A DNA stretch of 32,518 bases from Akkermansia muciniphila (GCA_945901795.1 CAMDLP010000034.1:1-32518), one strand, 5' to 3'; positions 11,574 to 20,590 are shown, numbered from the stretch's first letter. Program-made: numbers and translations. Notes: generated by a model not told the origin, from the letters alone.

Positions 11574-13787
11574 ATGTCTCTCTCCAAACTGAAAAATTCC
11601 GAGCCTGCTTCTAGGGACTCTCAGTTGCATCTGCCGTCTGGTGCGGATCCCACGTATTTCCTGCCCAAGGTGGAACTTGGGCGCGTGATGCATATTCTGC
11701 TCTACCGCAGTTGGATCGTGTTGTTGTTGGCGATGGTTGGAGCCGTGGCGCTGTATGCGTTTGCCGCTCGTCTTCCTAAAATTTACCGTGCCGCGGGATC
11801 GGTCTATGTGAGCAGCCAGGCACCGTTGGTGCTGGATATCCGGGCGGTGGCTCCGGAGGAAGCCCGCGACCTCGAACAAATGCGTTCGATGGAGCAGGGG
11901 ATGAGCGCCTCGACCTTGCTGATGCGCGTGGTCGACGTGAATCACCTCGACGCTGATCCCGCCTTCGCGCCGAAGGGCAGCAGCCGGCAAGCATTGCTGG
12001 GAATCATTTCGCAACGGGTGAAAATCGAGTTGCGCCGAGGTACCCGGATCATCGACATCCAGGTGGATGACACCGACCCTGCCCGCGCCAAACGCTTGGT
12101 GGAATCCTTGGTGGAGGAGTATCAGAAGTGGACAAATGACCGGCAGAAAGCCGTCACGCAGCAAGCCAGCGAAGGCCTCGCCCGCGAGGAAGAAAGTCTG
12201 CGCGAACAGATGGATGCGTCGGCCCGCAAACTCCAGGGATTTCGCGAATCTCATCCGGTTCCTGGTCTGGAAGGAACTGGAAGCGGCATTCCTGTGAGGG
12301 ATGCGCTCGCGGCATTGAGTGCCCAACTCACCGATGCCACCTCGGCGCGCCTCCGTGTGGAGTCTGAATTTGAAGCGTTCGCGAAATTTGATCCGTCGAA
12401 TCCGGAGGCGCTCGCGGGCCTGGCCGTTTCCGAGCGCGGAACCGAAGTTCTCACCCAGGTGAAGGCGATCCAACAGAAAGAAGCGGACTTCGGCCGGGTG
12501 AAGGAGCGCTACCTGCACAAGCATCCGGTCTATCAGGAGATTTCAAGCGAGATCGCCCTCATGAAAGCCAATCTAGCGGATACCGTCCGCTCCGCCGGTC
12601 AGGCGCTGGAGCAGCGGTATCGCGTCGCCCAGGAAAACGAACACAAGCTCTCCATGGAGGTCGCCCAAGCCCGCGAGAGCGCGGTCGATATCGAAGGGAT
12701 CCGCGAGCAGTTCCGCGCCATGAGCCGGGATGCCGAGGCGGACCGCAAGCTGCATGATTCCGTCGCGGTGAGACTTCGCGAGACAAGTCTGGCGGCTTCG
12801 GTCCCCCCCTCGGTCCTGCGCTGGGAAGATACTCCGCTGGAGCCGGAAAAGCCCCACAGCCCGCGCAAGATCGTTCTTGCCGCGGTCGGCGCTTTCCTGG
12901 GTTTTCTCGGCGGATTGGTGGTTGTGGCGGGACTTGAGCTTGGCAACAGCAAGGTGCGTGATTCCGCCGCCGCCGCCCGCGCCACCCGTGCTCCATTATT
13001 GGCGAAACTGCCGCAGATCGAGTTTTCGGGGGACGGGATGGTGCTTCTATCCGATCCGTCGTCCGCCGGGGCCGAGGCTTTCCGGCGATTGCGGGCGATC
13101 CTCGCGCCGCCGCCGGGTGGCACCGCCCGGACCGTTCTTTTCGCCAGCGCGAGGGCAGGGGAGGGCAAGTCCTTCTGTGCGCTCAACTACGCAAGCTCGC
13201 TTGCCATGCAGGGGCATCGCACCTTGCTGCTGGATGCGGACCTGCGCCGTCCCGGCCTGAGCCGCCAGCACCTCGCCGAGGCCGCGCCGGATGCCGGGCT
13301 CGGCGGCTATCTCGACGGGAAAACCGACCCAGCGGATGCCTGCTTCACCACGGCCCTGCCGAATCTTTACATGCTCTCGTCCGGCCCGATGCGCGTGGAC
13401 GCCGCCGAGCTCCTCACGGGCACTCGTTTCCCAGCGCTGCTAGAGGACGCCTACCGCTGGTTTGACCGCGTTGTCATCGATTCGCCGTCCATTTTATCGG
13501 TGAGCGACACGCTGGCAATCACCCGTTACGCGGACCGCACGTGTCTGGTGGTCCGCGATGGAGGCAACGATCGCCGCGAGCTCAAGCGCGCGGCCGAGCT
13601 GATCCGCTCAGCGGGCGGCACCCTCGTCGGCTTCATCTGGAACGAGTTTCCCGCAAGCGCGCCGAGTTCCTCGTCGTCGGGTCCCGGCGTTCCGGTGAGC
13701 CACCCGGTTCTCTCCAGTTCCACGCCTGCTGGCGCGGCTTCTGCTCCCCCGTCCGATGTTTGTGAAATCGTTCCTACTTTTGCGTAG
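11574..13787 (+). CDS. Wzc-like polysaccharide co-polymerase with cytoplasmic BY-kinase domain
   Basis: 737 aa. TM1 (~42-65, after the LYRSW motif) and TM2 (~432-456, IVLAAVGAFLGFLGGLVVV) enclose a large periplasmic, coiled-coil-rich Wzz domain. The cytoplasmic part (~490-700) is a bacterial tyrosine kinase: Walker A ARAGEGKSF (~525-533), Walker A' LLLDADLRRP (~551-560) and Walker B VVIDSPS (~634). In this family the kinase cycles between oligomers through phosphorylation of a C-terminal tyrosine cluster and sets chain length. Here the tail after the kinase (NEFPASAPSSSSSG through EIVPTFA) is Ser/Pro/Ala-rich and has no tyrosine; the last Tyr lies inside the domain. Either the kinase acts on another protein or it works as an ATPase-type regulator. 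It sits between the OPX and initiating-transferase genes. A C7 run lies at 12803-12809. Confidence 0.92.
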   Translation: MSLSKLKNSEPASRDSQLHLPSGADPTYFLPKVELGRVMHILLYRSWIVLLLAMVGAVALYAFAARLPKIYRAAGSVYVSSQAPLVLDIRAVAPEEARDLEQMRSMEQGMSASTLLMRVVDVNHLDADPAFAPKGSSRQALLGIISQRVKIELRRGTRIIDIQVDDTDPARAKRLVESLVEEYQKWTNDRQKAVTQQASEGLAREEESLREQMDASARKLQGFRESHPVPGLEGTGSGIPVRDALAALSAQLTDATSARLRVESEFEAFAKFDPSNPEALAGLAVSERGTEVLTQVKAIQQKEADFGRVKERYLHKHPVYQEISSEIALMKANLADTVRSAGQALEQRYRVAQENEHKLSMEVAQARESAVDIEGIREQFRAMSRDAEADRKLHDSVAVRLRETSLAASVPPSVLRWEDTPLEPEKPHSPRKIVLAAVGAFLGFLGGLVVVAGLELGNSKVRDSAAAARATRAPLLAKLPQIEFSGDGMVLLSDPSSAGAEAFRRLRAILAPPPGGTARTVLFASARAGEGKSFCALNYASSLAMQGHRTLLLDADLRRPGLSRQHLAEAAPDAGLGGYLDGKTDPADACFTTALPNLYMLSSGPMRVDAAELLTGTRFPALLEDAYRWFDRVVIDSPSILSVSDTLAITRYADRTCLVVRDGGNDRRELKRAAELIRSAGGTLVGFIWNEFPASAPSSSSSGPGVPVSHPVLSSSTPAGAASAPPSDVCEIVPTFA

Positions 13788-13876
13788 CCAATCTACTCGT
13801 TTTATTCTAGAGTTCACCCCTCTCCGAAACTTCAGTTCCCCCCCGATAGTTCAGTTCATCCCCCCACCCCCCCAAC
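13788..13876 (+). promoter_or_regulatory. C-tract leader before the initiating transferase gene
   Basis: The 89-bp spacer is pyrimidine-rich and carries C7 (13838-13844), C6 (13860-13865) and C7 (13867-13873), the last ending 3 nt before the ATG. No purine-rich ribosome binding site is visible. The tracts sit where slippage could change initiation or spacing; any function is inferred. Confidence 0.4.
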
Positions 13877-15388
13877 ATGAATCCGAGATCCCGCTTGGCT
13901 GTGGGCGAGTCTCCCCCTGCTCGTCCCTGCGTCGCTCCGACCGATCCGCCCGAGTCCTTCACCCTCAGGCACCGCCACCGCCCCTGGGTGGCTCACCAGA
14001 AACTGGTGGCCGTGAGCTTCATCGGGGACGCCGCCGTCGTGCTGTTAGTACTGGTGCTCGCTTACATGATCCGCTTCGAAACCGGCTTGCGGGAAATCGG
14101 CGTGGCGGACTCGGCGATCAGTGTCAGCGGCTATTGCGGCCATGTCCTGCTGGGCGCCGCGCTGTTGGTATTCCTGCTGGCGAATTCCCGGATCCACGAT
14201 CCGCGGAACTTCCTCGCGGTGCCGAAGACCTTTGCGATCATCGCGAAATCCTGCGTGATCTGGGGCGTCGGCTTTCTGGTCCTCGCGCTCGTTTTGAAAA
14301 TCGAGCCCGCCATCAGCCGCCTGTATTGCGCCATCGGTTGCACCACCTCCATGGTCGGTCTGCTCAGCTGGCGGTGGTTTCTTTACTGCGTCATGCGTCG
14401 CGAATCCTTCGCCAATTCCCTGCGCCAGAAGACCGTTTTCGTGGGTTGGAATGGAGAGTGCGATCGCGCCTTGAGGCGATTTGGAAGCGGGCGGGCCAAT
14501 CAGATTTCCGTCACCGGAGTGATCGCGCCGCCGGACCAGAGTTTCGAAGTGCATCCGCCTGCGGAAGTGCCGGTGCTGGGTTCTTATGAGGGCCTTCGCC
14601 CGATCCTCCGCTCGTCCTGCGCGGATCTGGTGATAGTGGTGGACGGCACTTTGGACCGTGACCAGATGCTCGAACTCGCCGAAACCTGCGGTCGGGAATT
14701 CATTGATTTCAAAATCGTCCCGAGCTGTTTCCAGATCCTCGTCTCAGGGCTTCGGCTGGAAAGCATTCACGGCATGCCCGTGCTTGGCATCGGGAAAATG
14801 CCACTGCACCACGCGTTCAACAACGCGGCCAAGCGGTCGGTGGACATCGTCGGCAGCATCGTGTGGCTCGTCATTTCCGCCCCGGTCGTGGCGGTGTTCG
14901 CGACGATCGTCTATCTGGAGTCGCCGGGCAACGTCATCTATCGGCAGCGCCGCATCGGCTTGAACGGCCGCCCCTTCGACATCTACAAGATCCGTAGCAT
15001 GACGCTTGATGCCGAAGTGGCGGGCAGGCCGGGCTGGACGGTCAAGGACGACCCCCGGCGCTTGAAAATCGGGGAGTCCATGCGCGCCTGGAACATCGAC
15101 GAGCTGCCGCAGTTCTGGAACGTCCTGCGCGGTGACATGAGCCTCGTCGGACCGCGCCCCGAGCGGCCGGAACTGATCGAAGGCTTCAAGGAGGAAATCC
15201 CCCATTACAATGTCCGCCACAACATCAAGCCGGGGGTCACCGGTTGGGCCCAGGTCAACGGCCTGCGCGGCGACACCTGCCTCCGCGAGCGGGTAAAATT
15301 CGACCTCGATTACATCGAAAACTGGAATTTCGCCCTCGATTTGCAGATCCTAATGATGACCCTCTACAAACGCGGCGGCGCATGCTAA
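13877..15388 (+). CDS. Polyprenyl-phosphate sugar-1-phosphate transferase (initiating transferase, WbaP/CpsE class)
   Basis: 503 aa. It should transfer a sugar phosphate from a nucleotide sugar to undecaprenyl phosphate at the inner membrane, the first step of repeat-unit synthesis. The N-terminal half has several membrane segments (~38-160: LVAVSFIGDAAVVLLVLVLAY, VLLGAALLVFLLAN, CVIWGVGFLVLALVL) and a soluble nucleotide-fold domain (~175-300). The C-terminal bacterial sugar transferase domain starts near 315: RSVDIVGS plus a re-entrant hydrophobic segment, YRQRRIGLNGRPFDIYKIRS, NIDELPQFWNVLRGDMS, LVGPRPERPE and the closing PGVTGWAQVNGLRG motif. The length matches the long WbaP-type enzymes. 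The substrate sugar cannot be read from sequence. The start follows the C-tract leader, and the stop overlaps the flippase start by 7 bp. Confidence 0.93.
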   Translation: MNPRSRLAVGESPPARPCVAPTDPPESFTLRHRHRPWVAHQKLVAVSFIGDAAVVLLVLVLAYMIRFETGLREIGVADSAISVSGYCGHVLLGAALLVFLLANSRIHDPRNFLAVPKTFAIIAKSCVIWGVGFLVLALVLKIEPAISRLYCAIGCTTSMVGLLSWRWFLYCVMRRESFANSLRQKTVFVGWNGECDRALRRFGSGRANQISVTGVIAPPDQSFEVHPPAEVPVLGSYEGLRPILRSSCADLVIVVDGTLDRDQMLELAETCGREFIDFKIVPSCFQILVSGLRLESIHGMPVLGIGKMPLHHAFNNAAKRSVDIVGSIVWLVISAPVVAVFATIVYLESPGNVIYRQRRIGLNGRPFDIYKIRSMTLDAEVAGRPGWTVKDDPRRLKIGESMRAWNIDELPQFWNVLRGDMSLVGPRPERPELIEGFKEEIPHYNVRHNIKPGVTGWAQVNGLRGDTCLRERVKFDLDYIENWNFALDLQILMMTLYKRGGAC

Positions 15389-16740
15389 GCGTGTCTTCAA
15401 CCGAAGGCATGCCCGAGATTTCCACCACAGAAACCACCGCCCGTCGCGACCGTTCGATCCGTGTGGCGGTGCTCTCGTCCTTCGTCTCGAAGGCGGGCAC
15501 GGTCCTGCTGCAACTGCTCTCCATCCCGCTCGCCGTGCGGGTGCTGGGGCGCGAGGAATTCGGACTCTATGCCACCGTCAATCTCACGCTCGCCACCATC
15601 TCACTGTTGCAGGTCGGCGTGGGCCCCGCGCTGACCCACGGCCTGACCCGCGCCCGCGCTGACGGGGATGAAACGAAACAGCGCGAACTCGGCTCGACCG
15701 CGTTTTTCCTGATGGCTGGCATCGCCTTGTTAGCCGGACTCGCGTTGGCCGCCGTGCTGCTATCCGTCCCGCTACCGACCTTGTTCGGCGACGCGTTCGC
15801 CGGCAAGGAATCCGCGCTGCGACCCGCCTTGTGGGTCGGCCTGGGCTTGTTCCTGATGCTCTTCGTTTTGAATCTCACCGAGCGCGTCCGTGAAGGTCAC
15901 CTCGAAGTCGCATCCAATAATTTGTGGGGAGCCGCCGGCAATATCATGGCCGCGATTTTCGTCTCGGTCGGCGTTTGGTTCATCCCGCAGGTGTGGTTTC
16001 TCGTCGTCGCCGTGCATGGGGCGATGGTCCTGGCGAAACTCTGCAACACCGTGGCGCTCTGGAAAAAACATCCGCTGATGATGCCGTCGGTGAAATCGGT
16101 CCGTCTCGCCACCGCCCGGCATTTATTCACGGATGGCATCGCGTTCTCCACTTGCTGCCTCGTCAGCGGGTTCGTGGAGTTTAATTTCTGCGGCTGGCTG
16201 GTCGGCCGCGACGGTGGGCCGTCGGCCATCGCGCTTTACGGCGTTTTCATCACCCTCACCGTGATGCAGCTCGGCTTCGTGGTGATGCTCAGCACGCCCA
16301 CTTGGCCGGCCGTCGCCGAGGCGCTTGCTAGAAACGATCGTGCTTGGGCGGTTCAAGCGGCCAGACGGCTCTACCTCTACGGCAGTGGATTTGCCATCTG
16401 CTCGGCGCTCGGACTGCTGGTGCTCGGACCCTTCCTGCTGCCGCTCTGGTTAGGCGGCGAGTTCTCCAACATCAGCCGGGGGTTGCTCGGCTGCTACGGC
16501 CTCTATTTCATCGCCCACGTCTGGCGGCATTTGAACCACGCGATGATGATCGGCACCGGCCAAGTCGGGAAACTGGTGAGAATCCAGCTCGTCGAATCGT
16601 TCTGCGTCGCGGTGTTGGGTGCCACGGCGCTTCGTTATGGCGGAGTCGAGGCGCTGCTAGGCACCATGGGTATCGTGATCCTCGCGCTGACCGGCACCGT
16701 CCTGCCCAAGCGGGTCGTGAGTGCGCTATCAAATCGCTGA
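15382..16740 (+). CDS. Polysaccharide flippase, Wzx/MATE-like
   Basis: About 452 aa and strongly hydrophobic, with roughly 12 membrane segments (first one around SFVSKAGTVLLQLLSIPLAVRVLG, then the EFGLYATVNLTLA motif common at the start of Wzx-type transporters). It should move lipid-linked repeat units across the inner membrane. It is the last gene of the plus-strand export operon and overlaps the initiating-transferase stop. The chosen ATG at 15382 gives a short polar N-terminus; an ATG at 15409 is also possible. The open frame extends further upstream, but that part is a shadow of the transferase gene and carries no flippase features. Confidence 0.87.
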   Translation: MLSVSSTEGMPEISTTETTARRDRSIRVAVLSSFVSKAGTVLLQLLSIPLAVRVLGREEFGLYATVNLTLATISLLQVGVGPALTHGLTRARADGDETKQRELGSTAFFLMAGIALLAGLALAAVLLSVPLPTLFGDAFAGKESALRPALWVGLGLFLMLFVLNLTERVREGHLEVASNNLWGAAGNIMAAIFVSVGVWFIPQVWFLVVAVHGAMVLAKLCNTVALWKKHPLMMPSVKSVRLATARHLFTDGIAFSTCCLVSGFVEFNFCGWLVGRDGGPSAIALYGVFITLTVMQLGFVVMLSTPTWPAVAEALARNDRAWAVQAARRLYLYGSGFAICSALGLLVLGPFLLPLWLGGEFSNISRGLLGCYGLYFIAHVWRHLNHAMMIGTGQVGKLVRIQLVESFCVAVLGATALRYGGVEALLGTMGIVILALTGTVLPKRVVSALSNR

Positions 16741-17027
16741 CCTTTCATCAGCGATCGCGTTTATCCTCCTCGATGTAGGTTATCGCGTCTTCAATCGGCA
16801 TGCGGAGCGTTTCGAGGGCAAGCCGACGTTCCTTGGATGCGGCGGGCGTTGGCATGGAAACCGGGCGCGTGTGTGGAACCCTGGCCCGGACCGGCATTGG
16901 AATATCCTGTCGATTTTTTAGCTGACTCGTCAGGCAATCTGATGGTGAACTGCTTGCTGCTCACGAACACCGCCACTGGAGGCTGGCGCAAGGATATGTC
17001 CATTCTCACGGAGAAATGGGACACCAT
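16741..17027. other. Convergent intergenic region, no gene recognised
   Basis: This 287-bp gap lies between the 3' ends of the plus-strand export operon and the minus-strand glycan operon. Short open frames here have no recognisable composition or motifs. I found no clear hairpin plus T-run, so transcription termination is not assigned. Confidence 0.5.
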
Positions 17028-18209
17028 TTACAAATTAAACTTCAAATCCGAAACTCTTCCGGCCACCTGCTCCGCATGCAATCTCCCCGACCAAATCGCA
17101 GAGATCGCCTGCGGGTCTCTCTTGCCTTGTGACCATGAATCGAGTTCCTGCTTCAGGGCTTGGAGGTGTCCTTGGGCGTCATCCGCGCCAGCTAACAAAC
17201 CCGAGTCCTCCGACACGAACCATTCGAAGCCCGCCATCGAAACCGAGCGCCCCGCCACCACCGAGCAGCCGGAGCAAAGCGCTTCCGCCGCCGCGATTCC
17301 GAAACTCTCGAAGGCGGAGGGGCTGTAAAACACCTGGGATTCCGCCAGGATTTCCGCGAGCTCGCCGCGGTCCACCCGGCCCCGGACTTGCACCCGTTTC
17401 CGCAGAAGTTCGGGCAGGGAGCGATGCCAGGTCTCAAGTTCGTCGGTGGGGTTTCCGGCGATCACCACCGAGACCTCCTTATCCGCCGCGAGCAGCGAGC
17501 CGACGACCTCCATCAGCAGCCAAGGGCGCTTCTGCACCACGTCCTGCCAGCGCCCGACACAGGCCACCTGCCTGCGCTTTTGTCCGCTGGAGAAACGGAA
17601 GCGCGACTCCACCGCGTGGGGCACCACTCGCACCCGGTCTGCTAGATCTCGCCCGCCATAGATCCGGCAGAGCTTTCGATAGTGCTCCGCAGCTTTCGGG
17701 GAAACGCAGGCGATCACGTCGCCCTGTTTCAAATGGGCGGCCCGCAGCGGGTCGGTTAGAGTGAGCCCGGCGCTCAGGCCGCGCAAGGTGAGTTTGAGAA
17801 ACCGCAGCCAGGCACCTGCTCCGCAGCCCTGCCCGGCGAGAATCCATTGTTCCGCAAGCCAGTCCCGAAAGCCTGCCAGCGGACTCACCAGTCCGCCGTT
17901 GTCCTGATTGAGCACCAGGAAAATTCCCGCCTGATGAATCGCCGCGGCTACCTTGCGGAACCTCGGCCTGCCCCAGGCATAAAGCACCACCCCATCGAGA
18001 TTTTGAGCGCGCCACCAGTCGGCCGATTCCAGATTCGCAAAATCCGTCCGGATCAAATCCACCTCGTCCTCCGGCTTCCTCTCACCCGGCATCACCGCCC
18101 GTGATTCGACGCCGATAGATTGGAACCCGCGGCACAGCAAGCCGCTGTCCCGCGCGAAGAAATCCGCGCCGCCGCCGAAGGCGACAGGTGTGCATGTGAA
18201 GAAGCGCAT
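17028..18209 (-). CDS. Glycosyltransferase family 4 (GT-B fold)
   Basis: 393 aa. The N-terminal Rossmann half opens with FFTCTPVAFGGGADFFARDSG, a donor/acceptor glycine-rich loop typical of GT4 enzymes. The C-terminal half has VACVGRWQDVVQKRP, VVIAGNPTD, VQVRGRVDRGELAEILAES and the retaining-GT signature PSAFESFGIAAAEALCSG (E-x7-E, ~305-325). It should add one sugar from a nucleotide donor to the lipid-linked glycan on the cytoplasmic side. It is the most downstream gene of the minus-strand assembly series, 143 bp after the polytopic protein gene. Donor and acceptor are unknown. The ATG at 18209 gives a normal GT4 N-terminus; no strong Shine-Dalgarno is visible. Confidence 0.88.
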   Translation of the reverse strand: MRFFTCTPVAFGGGADFFARDSGLLCRGFQSIGVESRAVMPGERKPEDEVDLIRTDFANLESADWWRAQNLDGVVLYAWGRPRFRKVAAAIHQAGIFLVLNQDNGGLVSPLAGFRDWLAEQWILAGQGCGAGAWLRFLKLTLRGLSAGLTLTDPLRAAHLKQGDVIACVSPKAAEHYRKLCRIYGGRDLADRVRVVPHAVESRFRFSSGQKRRQVACVGRWQDVVQKRPWLLMEVVGSLLAADKEVSVVIAGNPTDELETWHRSLPELLRKRVQVRGRVDRGELAEILAESQVFYSPSAFESFGIAAAEALCSGCSVVAGRSVSMAGFEWFVSEDSGLLAGADDAQGHLQALKQELDSWSQGKRDPQAISAIWSGRLHAEQVAGRVSDLKFNL

Positions 18210-18225
18210 GGGAAGAAGATCGAAG

Positions 18226-18376
18226 AGGAAGAGTCTGAAGGTCTAAAAGTCTAAAGGTCGAGAATGGGATGTGCTACGTGCCGATCATTCGCAAAGCATC
18301 TGCAATGCTGAAGAAAAGTCCTAAAGTCTGTGCTTCATCGACTTTCAGACTTTCAGACTTTCAGACTTTCAGACTT
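18226..18376. repeat. Short tandem repeats of the AGTCTGAA/AGGTCGAA family
   Basis: At 18226-18258 the unit GTCTGAAGGTCTAAAAGTC is repeated imperfectly. At 18341-18376 the 8-mer ACTTTCAG occurs 4.5 times in perfect tandem. The second array runs into the 3' end of the neighbouring minus-strand gene and provides its last codons and stop. Related units lie at 27480-27605 and 28866-28910. Confidence 0.85.
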
Positions 18377-19573
18377 GCGCCGCTCTCCCAGCAAGACGCC
18401 TCCCCAACCCAATAGCGCGAAGAACACATACATCAGTCCGTAGCGGTCACGGTTGAAGCTAAAATCGAGGTGCTGGTGGATCACGCTGAAAGAGACGACC
18501 GCGCAGACCATCGGGCAGAGCGTCACCCACGCGCACCAACGGAAGAACGCCTGGTTCAGTCCGCGCAAGGGATGTCGCAGCAAGACCACCCCGCCGAGAA
18601 TCCCGGTCAAGGCGGTCATCCCGATCATCGCTTTGCTCGCCCACGGCAGCGAGTGGTCGATGACAGCCAGTTTTTGTCTCGCTAGCAGCGGGGTGAAGCC
18701 CTGTGGATCATGAAGATAGAATGGCAGCGTGATCCCGATGGCCGCCACCATCACGAGGGTGATTCCCGCCGCGGCCTTTGGAAACCCGGCTCTCCGGTAC
18801 AGCACCGCGGCCAGCAGCGGTGTGAGGAGAAAGAAATTCGGTCGAGACGCCATGGTCACGCCGAGCAACAGGCAGACAAGCCAGCGCCGTGGTGAAGGGG
18901 CGTCGGGGGCGGACCATGTTTCGATGGCTAACAACAGGAACAGCGCCATGTAGATGCCGTTCGCGAGCAAATCCCCGCCCGAAATGAATTCAAACTGGGC
19001 GGCAGGAGAGAGTGCCAGTGGCGCGAATGTCAGGATCAGGGCCAGTGCCTTGTCTTTGAAGACGTGGCGGGCGGCGAAGAGAAACGCCCCCAGCCAGAAA
19101 ATGTTCTGATAGGAGCTGTCGCCCAATACGACAAAAGGCGCAGCCAGCACGGCCGCCCCCGGCAGCACGGACAGCGGCCCGGCCTCGGAATTTTGCGGAT
19201 AATAGGGTGACAATCCTTGCACCATGCGGGTCACCGCCAGATTGAGCCCTTCGTCGCGGTCACTGCTTTTCCCCGAGCCTCCGCGGCCATCCTCCAGGGG
19301 ATGCAGCACGGCGAATCCAACGACAAGACCGGCCATGCCCAGGATCGTCAGCCGGCCGAAGTATTTGCCCAACCACGGAGCGGCGTGCCCGCCGAACCGT
19401 TTGATCAGAAAGAGCGCCGCGATGAATCCGGCCACATAGACCGCCACGCCCGCCAGACCCGTGTATTTTTGGACGAATCCGGTGGATGGAAATGCCAGCA
19501 GCAGCGCGAGGATCAGGAACTCGGGCTGGGCCCATGTTAGCCGGCGTTGGGTGGTGGGTGTACTCTCGTTCAT
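18353..19573 (-). CDS. Polytopic membrane protein, possible GT-C-type glycosyltransferase
   Basis: 406 aa with about 10 membrane segments (for example FLILALLLAFPSTGFV, VAVYVAGFIAALFLI, LILTFAPLALSPAAQF, GITLVMVAAIGITLPFYL, ALTGILGGVVLL). A loop near residues 100-150 has acidic and aromatic residues (SSDRDEGLNLAVTRMVQG, LSPYYPQNS), in the position where GT-C enzymes carry acidic residues in the first large periplasmic loop. That suggests, but does not prove, a polyprenyl-phosphate-sugar-dependent transferase; an O-antigen ligase or polymerase role is an alternative. The start overlaps the upstream STELLO-like gene by ATGA. The last residues, KSESLKV, and the stop come from the adjacent 8-bp tandem repeat, so the native C-terminus has probably been altered. 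Confidence 0.75.
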   Translation of the reverse strand: MNESTPTTQRRLTWAQPEFLILALLLAFPSTGFVQKYTGLAGVAVYVAGFIAALFLIKRFGGHAAPWLGKYFGRLTILGMAGLVVGFAVLHPLEDGRGGSGKSSDRDEGLNLAVTRMVQGLSPYYPQNSEAGPLSVLPGAAVLAAPFVVLGDSSYQNIFWLGAFLFAARHVFKDKALALILTFAPLALSPAAQFEFISGGDLLANGIYMALFLLLAIETWSAPDAPSPRRWLVCLLLGVTMASRPNFFLLTPLLAAVLYRRAGFPKAAAGITLVMVAAIGITLPFYLHDPQGFTPLLARQKLAVIDHSLPWASKAMIGMTALTGILGGVVLLRHPLRGLNQAFFRWCAWVTLCPMVCAVVSFSVIHQHLDFSFNRDRYGLMYVFFALLGWGGVLLGERRKSESLKV

Positions 19574-20577
19574 GATCCGCGGATTCCCATGGATTCAAGA
19601 TCCGAGAGCCAGGCGCGCAGAAGATTTTCCTCTTCCCGGCCCACCCATTCGTGGCGGATGAGCGCCTCGTAGCACCGCTCCATCATCGTTGGAATTGATT
19701 CGTCGTGCGGCAGGGAAATGCCGATCAATTCCTGCCGCATCCTGGCGTTGTTGGAATACCCCGGCAGCTCGTCCATGAAGTCCCGGTGAAGATCATGGTC
19801 GTTGCGTTCCTGCCAGACCGTGGGGGCGTGAAACATGACCCCCATGCCCTTGGCCTGCAACACCCGCTGGGCGACAAAACTCCGCCAGATGTCGGTCATC
19901 CGGAAGCTGCACCACGCGGGTAGATAAAGGAGGGGAAAGGCGCTTTCGAAGGTCGTCGTGTTCTGGCTGTTGAACGGGCACCAGGCTCCGTTTCCGAGCA
20001 TGACAGGACCATCGTTCACTTCGAACTCGAACGGCAGGGGAAAGAGCATCCGGTAAACCGCATCGACATCCGGATCCGAATCCGCTAGTCCCTGCTGGAT
20101 CGGGCAGTCGAGAAGTTCCGATTTGTGAGCGGCCGGAACCTCATCCCGCGCATGGTTCAGGGGCAGCCCGCGGGGATAGATGAAATCGTTGGTGAAATAC
20201 CGGTAGGCGTTCACCCAACCGTCAGCATCCACCGGCCTGCATTGCACCTGGAGCTCACGGGCGGCCCAGAATTCCTGCCGCGGGTGATTGTCGTCGTCCG
20301 TCTCCACGATCACTTTGGCACCGGCTTGGATTGCGGCCAGATAGCCGATGTTTTTCCGGGTGTAGGAGCGTTCCGGGCAAATCCTTCCCAGCGTGAATCC
20401 GCTGTCACGCTGGGCGGCGAGTGACAGGAAGCGGCAGCCCTCCAACGAGTAGTCCGGCGGACTGAGGCCATCGCCGGCAACGATGAAATCCCATCCGGTC
20501 GTGACGCAGCCGGCGGCAAGGCTCCGCATCGCGGCGTTGGGAGGGTGGATGGAGGTGACGACGAGCGTGGTGGACAT
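19570..20577 (-). CDS. STELLO/DUF288-like putative glycosyltransferase
   Basis: 335 aa, soluble. It opens TTLVVTSIHPPNAAMRSLAAG, followed by FIVAGDGLSPPDY and the block YTRKNIGYLAAIQAGAKVIV-ETDDDNHP (~75-100). I recognise that pattern as the STELLO (DUF288) family, known from plant Golgi proteins and from scattered eukaryotic and bacterial genes. The DDD run resembles a GT-A metal-binding motif. Later blocks include NAYRYFTNDFIYPRGLPL, PAWCSFRMTDIWRSFVAQR and HAPTVWQERNDHDL. No signal peptide or membrane segment is seen, so it probably acts in the cytoplasm. It lies within the assembly operon, 13 bp after the GT2 gene and overlapping the next gene by 4 bp. The substrate is unknown, and biochemical activity in this family is poorly established. 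Confidence 0.7.
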   Translation of the reverse strand: MSTTLVVTSIHPPNAAMRSLAAGCVTTGWDFIVAGDGLSPPDYSLEGCRFLSLAAQRDSGFTLGRICPERSYTRKNIGYLAAIQAGAKVIVETDDDNHPRQEFWAARELQVQCRPVDADGWVNAYRYFTNDFIYPRGLPLNHARDEVPAAHKSELLDCPIQQGLADSDPDVDAVYRMLFPLPFEFEVNDGPVMLGNGAWCPFNSQNTTTFESAFPLLYLPAWCSFRMTDIWRSFVAQRVLQAKGMGVMFHAPTVWQERNDHDLHRDFMDELPGYSNNARMRQELIGISLPHDESIPTMMERCYEALIRHEWVGREEENLLRAWLSDLESMGIRGS

Positions 20578-20590
20578 GGTCTCGGGTGAT

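Noticed and set aside
15244-15381. N-terminal extension of the flippase frame
   Set aside because: It overlaps the end of the sugar-phosphate transferase gene and reads as Arg/Pro-rich shadow sequence; the ATG at 15382 gives a normal N-terminus.
16741-17027. Small genes in the convergent gap (66-78 codon frames)
   Set aside because: No ribosome binding site, motif or plausible composition; the frames run into neighbouring genes in shadow frames.
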